Source of the DNA: an uncultured Eubacteriales bacterium
GTDB taxonomy: Bacteria; Bacillota; Clostridia; Oscillospirales; Acutalibacteraceae
Assembly (NCBI GenBank): GCA_934476025.1
Contig: CAKSNI010000037.1
Span: 1 to 8,440 of the forward strand
Length of the DNA stretch: 8,440 bases
Direction: 5' to 3'
Below are positions 4,722 through 8,440 of this stretch, in pieces (the first letter of the stretch is position 1; each line of letters begins with the position of its first letter). The notes under the pieces are model-generated. The model was not told the DNA's origin. It saw only the letters and a program-made list of their open reading frames with translations, and made no database searches. The translations under genes and the position numbers were made by a program.

Positions 4722-6401
4722 GTGTATAACGGAAATATTCTGCGGGATGCCATGATTTCCGCAGCCAACAACATTGCCAATCATCGCAAGCAGGTTGATG
4801 ACCTGAATGTATTCCCGGTGCCGGATGGCGACACCGGAACCAATATGTCCATGACCGTGGGAAACGCTGCCAGAGAACTGGAGCGTCTGACCGACAAAAC
4901 CGTTTCCGAAATTGCCGGGGTAACGGCCTCCGCCATGCTCCGCGGGGCCAGAGGAAACTCCGGTGTTATCACCTCTCTGCTCTTCCGCGGTTTTGCCGCC
5001 GGTTTCAAGGGGTATGACGAAATCGAGCCGGTTGCCGTTAAAGAAGCCTTCCGACTGGGCGTGGAGGCGGCTTATAAAGCTGTTATGAAACCGACCGAAG
5101 GCACCATTCTGACGGTTGCCCGGATTGCTTCCGAACGCGCTGCCATTGCTTTTGAAGAAGGCAAGGATGCCCTGGGTATTTTCGAATGCGCCCTCAGCGG
5201 AGCCAAAGACTCTCTGGCTCAAACGCCGGAACTGCTTCCCACCCTCAAGAAAGCCGGTGTGGTGGATGCCGGCGGTCAGGGCTTCGTTTTCATTTTGGAA
5301 GGCATGATTTCGGTTCTTTCCGGTAAAGGAATCATCCCGGCCGAAAACGCTGCCGCCGAGCCGGAAAAAGAAGAAACCGATTCATCCCGGAATGCCGCCG
5401 GAGAATTTGAAGCCGAAATCACATTTACTTACTGTACCGAATTTATTGTCAACCGCAACCCGGACTGTGAAAAAGAGCCGTCCGCTCTGCGCAGTTTCCT
5501 GGAAGGTATCGGCGACTGTGTTGTGGTGGTGGATGATGAAGAAATTATCAAGGTCCATGTTCACACCGATCACCCCGGCAATGCGATTGAAGAAGCGTTG
5601 ACCTTTGGTCAGCTGGTACACCTCAAGATTGAAAACATGAGAGATCAGCATGAACGGGCAAAACACGACGCCGAAAATGCGAAAAAGAAACCGCCGGAAA
5701 CGGCCGACCGCACCCAGGTAATCGAATCGGTCGAACCCACCAAACCGGTTGGTTTTGTATCGGTCAGCGCCGGAGAAGGCCTTGCCAGCCTGTGGAAAGA
5801 CCTGGGGGTTGATACCGTTGTCAGCGGCGGCCAGACCATGAATCCCAGCACCGATGACATTCTGCGTGCCGTTGAAGCCACCCCGGCCGAAACCGTTTTT
5901 GTGCTTCCCAACAACAAAAATATTATTATGGCGGCCGAACAGGCCATTTCCCTGAGTACCCGTCGGGTCATCGTCATTCATTCCCGTACCATTCCGCAGG
6001 GGATTTCCGCTGTTCTCAATTATGATCCGGAACTTTCTGACGAAGACAACGCCATTCAGATGCGCAAGGCCTGCGACCGGATTTCCACCGGGCAGATTAC
6101 CTTTGCCGCCCGGAATTCCGACTTTGACGGGCATGAAATCAAAAAAGGCGAACTGCTTGCCATGAACAACGGCAAAATTGCCTTTACCGAAACCGATTTG
6201 GACCGCTGCGTATCCAAACTGGTAAAGAACCTGATCAAACGGGACAGCGAATTCTTAACCGTGATTTACGGGAAAGATATTTCCGATGAACAGGCTCAGC
6301 GGATTGAAGCCGAACTGGCCCAGAAATACGGCGATAAACTGGAGATCAGCATGATCAACGGGGGCCAGCCGGTGTACTATTTCATTTTCTCGGTAGAATA
6401 A
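4722..6401 (+). CDS. fakA: Fatty acid kinase catalytic subunit FakA (DAK2/YloV family)
   Basis: A 559-residue soluble kinase that, with a fatty-acid-binding FakB protein, phosphorylates exogenous fatty acids to acyl phosphates for phospholipid synthesis. The N-terminal DhaL-like domain (about 1-200) has the Mg-ATP motif NVFPVPDGDTGTNM with Asp35 and Asp37, then ASAMLRGARGNSGVITS and GTILTVAR. A charged linker (about 206-228) leads to the middle domain, where Cys238 (FTYCTEF) and His279/His281 (KVHVHTDHPG) correspond to the zinc ligands described for staphylococcal FakA. A second Lys/Glu-rich linker (about 310-335) precedes the C-terminal domain, beginning GFVSVSAGEGL and ending GGQPVYYFIFSVE. 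Length is as expected. The start is GTG 4722, preceded by GAGGGG at 4707-4712; the initiator codon is therefore non-ATG. No fakB is present in the window. Identification is based on motif content plus the yloU neighbour. Confidence 0.93.
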   Translation: MYNGNILRDAMISAANNIANHRKQVDDLNVFPVPDGDTGTNMSMTVGNAARELERLTDKTVSEIAGVTASAMLRGARGNSGVITSLLFRGFAAGFKGYDEIEPVAVKEAFRLGVEAAYKAVMKPTEGTILTVARIASERAAIAFEEGKDALGIFECALSGAKDSLAQTPELLPTLKKAGVVDAGGQGFVFILEGMISVLSGKGIIPAENAAAEPEKEETDSSRNAAGEFEAEITFTYCTEFIVNRNPDCEKEPSALRSFLEGIGDCVVVVDDEEIIKVHVHTDHPGNAIEEALTFGQLVHLKIENMRDQHERAKHDAENAKKKPPETADRTQVIESVEPTKPVGFVSVSAGEGLASLWKDLGVDTVVSGGQTMNPSTDDILRAVEATPAETVFVLPNNKNIIMAAEQAISLSTRRVIVIHSRTIPQGISAVLNYDPELSDEDNAIQMRKACDRISTGQITFAARNSDFDGHEIKKGELLAMNNGKIAFTETDLDRCVSKLVKNLIKRDSEFLTVIYGKDISDEQAQRIEAELAQKYGDKLEISMINGGQPVYYFIFSVE

Positions 6402-6413
6402 ACGGAGGTGCCT

Positions 6414-8440
6414 ATGGCATCCGGAATGACAGATGTAACCTATTGTAAGGGTGTCGGCGAAACCCGCGCCCGGCTTTTGAATAAGCTGGGCGTGGATTGC
6501 GTGGATGCCCTTGTGCGTTTTTATCCGCGGGATTATTCCGATCTTTCCGTCTGGGTTCCCCTGGGGCAAACCGGCAACGCCGAAACCGTCTGCGTCAAAG
6601 CGCGGATTACCGGCCCGATCCGGCGAAATTACATCCGCAAAAACATGGTGCTTTATAAGTTTCCTATCGCTGATGAAACCGCCGGGGCCATGGTCACCTT
6701 ATACAACAATCCCTATTTGGCCGAGAAACTGAAAGAAGGGGAAGAATATCTGTTTTACGGGAAGATTTCAGCCGATTTCGGCGGCCGCTCGCTTTCTTCT
6801 CCCCAGATCGTTCCGCCGCAGAAAGCCGGATTGATTCCTATTTACCGAACCACACGAGGGCTGAATTCAGCCGGCATTTCCCGAATGGTACAAAATGCCC
6901 TGGCTATTTATACGCCGCCGGAAATTTTCAGTGAAGTACTCCGTGCCCGGCTCGGGCTGTGCGGCATTTCGGCTGCGCTGGAGGGCATTCATTTTCCCAA
7001 AAATCGGGAGCAAATGGAACAGGCCAAACGGCGTTTGGTTTTTGAAGAACTGTTTTCCCTGCAGGTAGCGTTGAAACGGTTGAAAAACGAAACCCGGGAA
7101 ACCAGTTCCTACCACGTCGGTACCGATTGCACCGAAAAATGGATCGCCACCCTTCCCTTTTCTCTTACCGGGGCTCAACGCCGGGTTATCGGGGAGGCAG
7201 TTGCCGATATGCAGTCCGGCAAACAAATGAACCGGCTTTTGCAGGGGGATGTCGGAAGCGGTAAAACCGCCGTAGCCGCCGCACTCTGTTATCAGGTCAT
7301 TCAAAACGGATATCAGGCTGCCGTGATGGCGCCGACCGAGGTTTTAGCCGAACAGCATTATCGAACCTTTTCCCGTTTTTATGATGGAATGGGCATTTCC
7401 TGCGCCCTGTTGACCGGTTCCACCCCCAAAAAAGAAAAACACCAAATCAAAGAAGGCCTGAAAAACGGAAGCATTTCCCTGGTTCTTGGCACCCATGCGC
7501 TGCTCACCGACGATGTTGCCTTTTCTGCTTTGGCGCTGTGCATTACCGATGAACAGCACCGATTCGGGGTATCCCAGCGTGAAAAATTGATCCGGAAAGG
7601 CCTGCGCCCCCATACGCTGGTTATGTCGGCCACCCCGATTCCCCGCACGTTGGCCATGATTTTTTATGCCGATCTGGATATCAGCCTGTTGGACGAGTAT
7701 CCCAAAGACCGGCAGAGTATCCGCAGTTACCAGGTGCCCCCCTCCTATCTGCCCCGTATTTACGCCTTTCTTCGCAAAAACATTGCGGAAGGCCGCCAGG
7801 CCTACATCGTCTGCCCGGCCGTAGAAGAAAACGAAGCGGCCACCGATCTGACCAGTGCCGAAGCCCTGTATGAAGATCTGAGCCGCAAGGAATTTTGTGA
7901 TATTCCGATTGGATTGCTGCACGGAAAAATGAAGCCCAAAGAGAAGGAACGGGTCATGCGGCAGTTTGCCGACGGCGAGATCCGGGTTTTGGTTGCCACC
8001 ACGGTTATTGAAGTGGGAATTGATGTTCCCAATGCCACCGTTATGGTGATTGAAAACGCCGAACGCTTCGGGCTTTCCACATTGCATCAGCTGCGCGGCC
8101 GGATCGGCCGGGGAAGTTACGCTTCCACCTGCATTTTTGTTTCCCATTCCAAAAAGAATGAGCGCCTGGATATTTTATGTAAAACCCGGGACGGATTCCG
8201 CATTGCGGATGAGGACCTGAAATTACGGGGGCCGGGCGAACTGCTGGGCAGCCGCCAGTCGGGACTGCCGCAATTCCGGATTGCGGATTTAAGCCGGGAC
8301 ATGGATTTGGTTCGGGAAAGCAGCGCCGCCGCGGCGGCCTGTTTAAAAGAAGATCCCCTGCTTGCCGATCCCCGGAATGCCGCCCTCTCTTTTGAATCCT
8401 CCGCCGGGAGATGCGTTTGCCGTTCGAAATCCCCAGGCGC
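6414..8440 (+). CDS. recG: ATP-dependent DNA helicase RecG (C-terminus cut by window edge)
   Basis: RecG remodels stalled replication forks and branch-migrates Holliday junctions. 675 complete codons are visible; relatives have about 680-690, so only the last few residues should be missing. The N-terminal region has KGVGETRARLLNKLGV and RFYPRDYSDLS (wedge-domain entry). Then come helicase motif I GDVGSGKT (278-285), APTEVLAEQH (motif Ia), the DEQH box with FGV (379-385), SATPIPRT (405-412, motif III), ATTVIEVGIDVPNA (motif V region), QLRGRIGRG (559-567, motif VI), and the RecG-specific translocation segment LRGPGELLGSRQSGLP (about 604-619). ATG 6414 follows GGAGG by five bases and lies 12 bases after fakA. 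The visible tail, with two Cys in GRCVC, looks divergent from common RecG ends. No inactivating change in the helicase motifs is seen. The fakA-recG linkage is common in Firmicutes. Confidence 0.95.
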   Translation, partial: MASGMTDVTYCKGVGETRARLLNKLGVDCVDALVRFYPRDYSDLSVWVPLGQTGNAETVCVKARITGPIRRNYIRKNMVLYKFPIADETAGAMVTLYNNPYLAEKLKEGEEYLFYGKISADFGGRSLSSPQIVPPQKAGLIPIYRTTRGLNSAGISRMVQNALAIYTPPEIFSEVLRARLGLCGISAALEGIHFPKNREQMEQAKRRLVFEELFSLQVALKRLKNETRETSSYHVGTDCTEKWIATLPFSLTGAQRRVIGEAVADMQSGKQMNRLLQGDVGSGKTAVAAALCYQVIQNGYQAAVMAPTEVLAEQHYRTFSRFYDGMGISCALLTGSTPKKEKHQIKEGLKNGSISLVLGTHALLTDDVAFSALALCITDEQHRFGVSQREKLIRKGLRPHTLVMSATPIPRTLAMIFYADLDISLLDEYPKDRQSIRSYQVPPSYLPRIYAFLRKNIAEGRQAYIVCPAVEENEAATDLTSAEALYEDLSRKEFCDIPIGLLHGKMKPKEKERVMRQFADGEIRVLVATTVIEVGIDVPNATVMVIENAERFGLSTLHQLRGRIGRGSYASTCIFVSHSKKNERLDILCKTRDGFRIADEDLKLRGPGELLGSRQSGLPQFRIADLSRDMDLVRESSAAAAACLKEDPLLADPRNAALSFESSAGRCVCRSKSPG

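Noticed and set aside
5382..6134. 250-codon open frame antisense to fakA
   Set aside because: Reflects the codon bias of fakA; no protein family features.
7344..8147. 267-codon open frame antisense to recG
   Set aside because: Lies opposite the conserved RecG helicase motifs, glycine/asparagine-rich shadow translation.

Overview
The window looks like a chromosomal segment of a Gram-positive, probably clostridial bacterium, perhaps from the Ruminococcaceae/Oscillospiraceae. This is an inference from moderate GC content, strong AGGAGG-type ribosome binding sites, sigma-A-like promoters with 17-base spacers, lipoprotein signal peptides with a lipobox, and the order yloU-fakA(yloV)-recG, which is typical of Firmicutes. 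No transposon, phage gene, CRISPR array, tRNA or rRNA was seen.

The left part (1-1794, minus strand) is a methionine-uptake operon: a sigma-A-type promoter, a leader of about 370 bases, metQ (lipoprotein that binds the substrate) and the first 173 codons of metN (ATPase). The membrane protein MetI would lie beyond the left edge. Two things stand out. First, the leader has the parts of a classical translation-coupled attenuator. A 36-codon peptide with strong Shine-Dalgarno has seven Met among residues 7-18 and then four Cys within eight residues. It is followed by a 12-bp intrinsic terminator, and mutually exclusive 1:2 and 2:3 pairings can be drawn by eye. Segments 1 and 3 are the same decamer except for one base. 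A second small ORF with its own AGGAGG, ending in MCPRPCC, sits between the terminator and metQ. Second, MetQ appears to be circularly permuted: the canonical C-terminal half of the mature protein comes first, straight after the lipoprotein signal, and the canonical N-terminal half follows.

The right part (1917-8440, plus strand) is a tight five-gene operon from a divergent TTGAAA-17-TATAAT promoter: ymdB (metallophosphoesterase), an orphan peptide/solute-binding lipoprotein of SBP family 5, an Asp23/YloU-family protein, the fatty-acid kinase catalytic subunit FakA/YloV, and recG (branched-DNA helicase, cut by the right edge). Gaps between genes are 12-20 bases and no terminator was seen between them. 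These are mostly housekeeping functions; the solute-binding protein without any transporter partner is the odd member.

The 592-base interval between metQ and ymdB (1387-1978) holds the attenuator leader and both divergent promoters. The remaining stretch from 1795 to 1916 shows no gene, only a weak inverted repeat.
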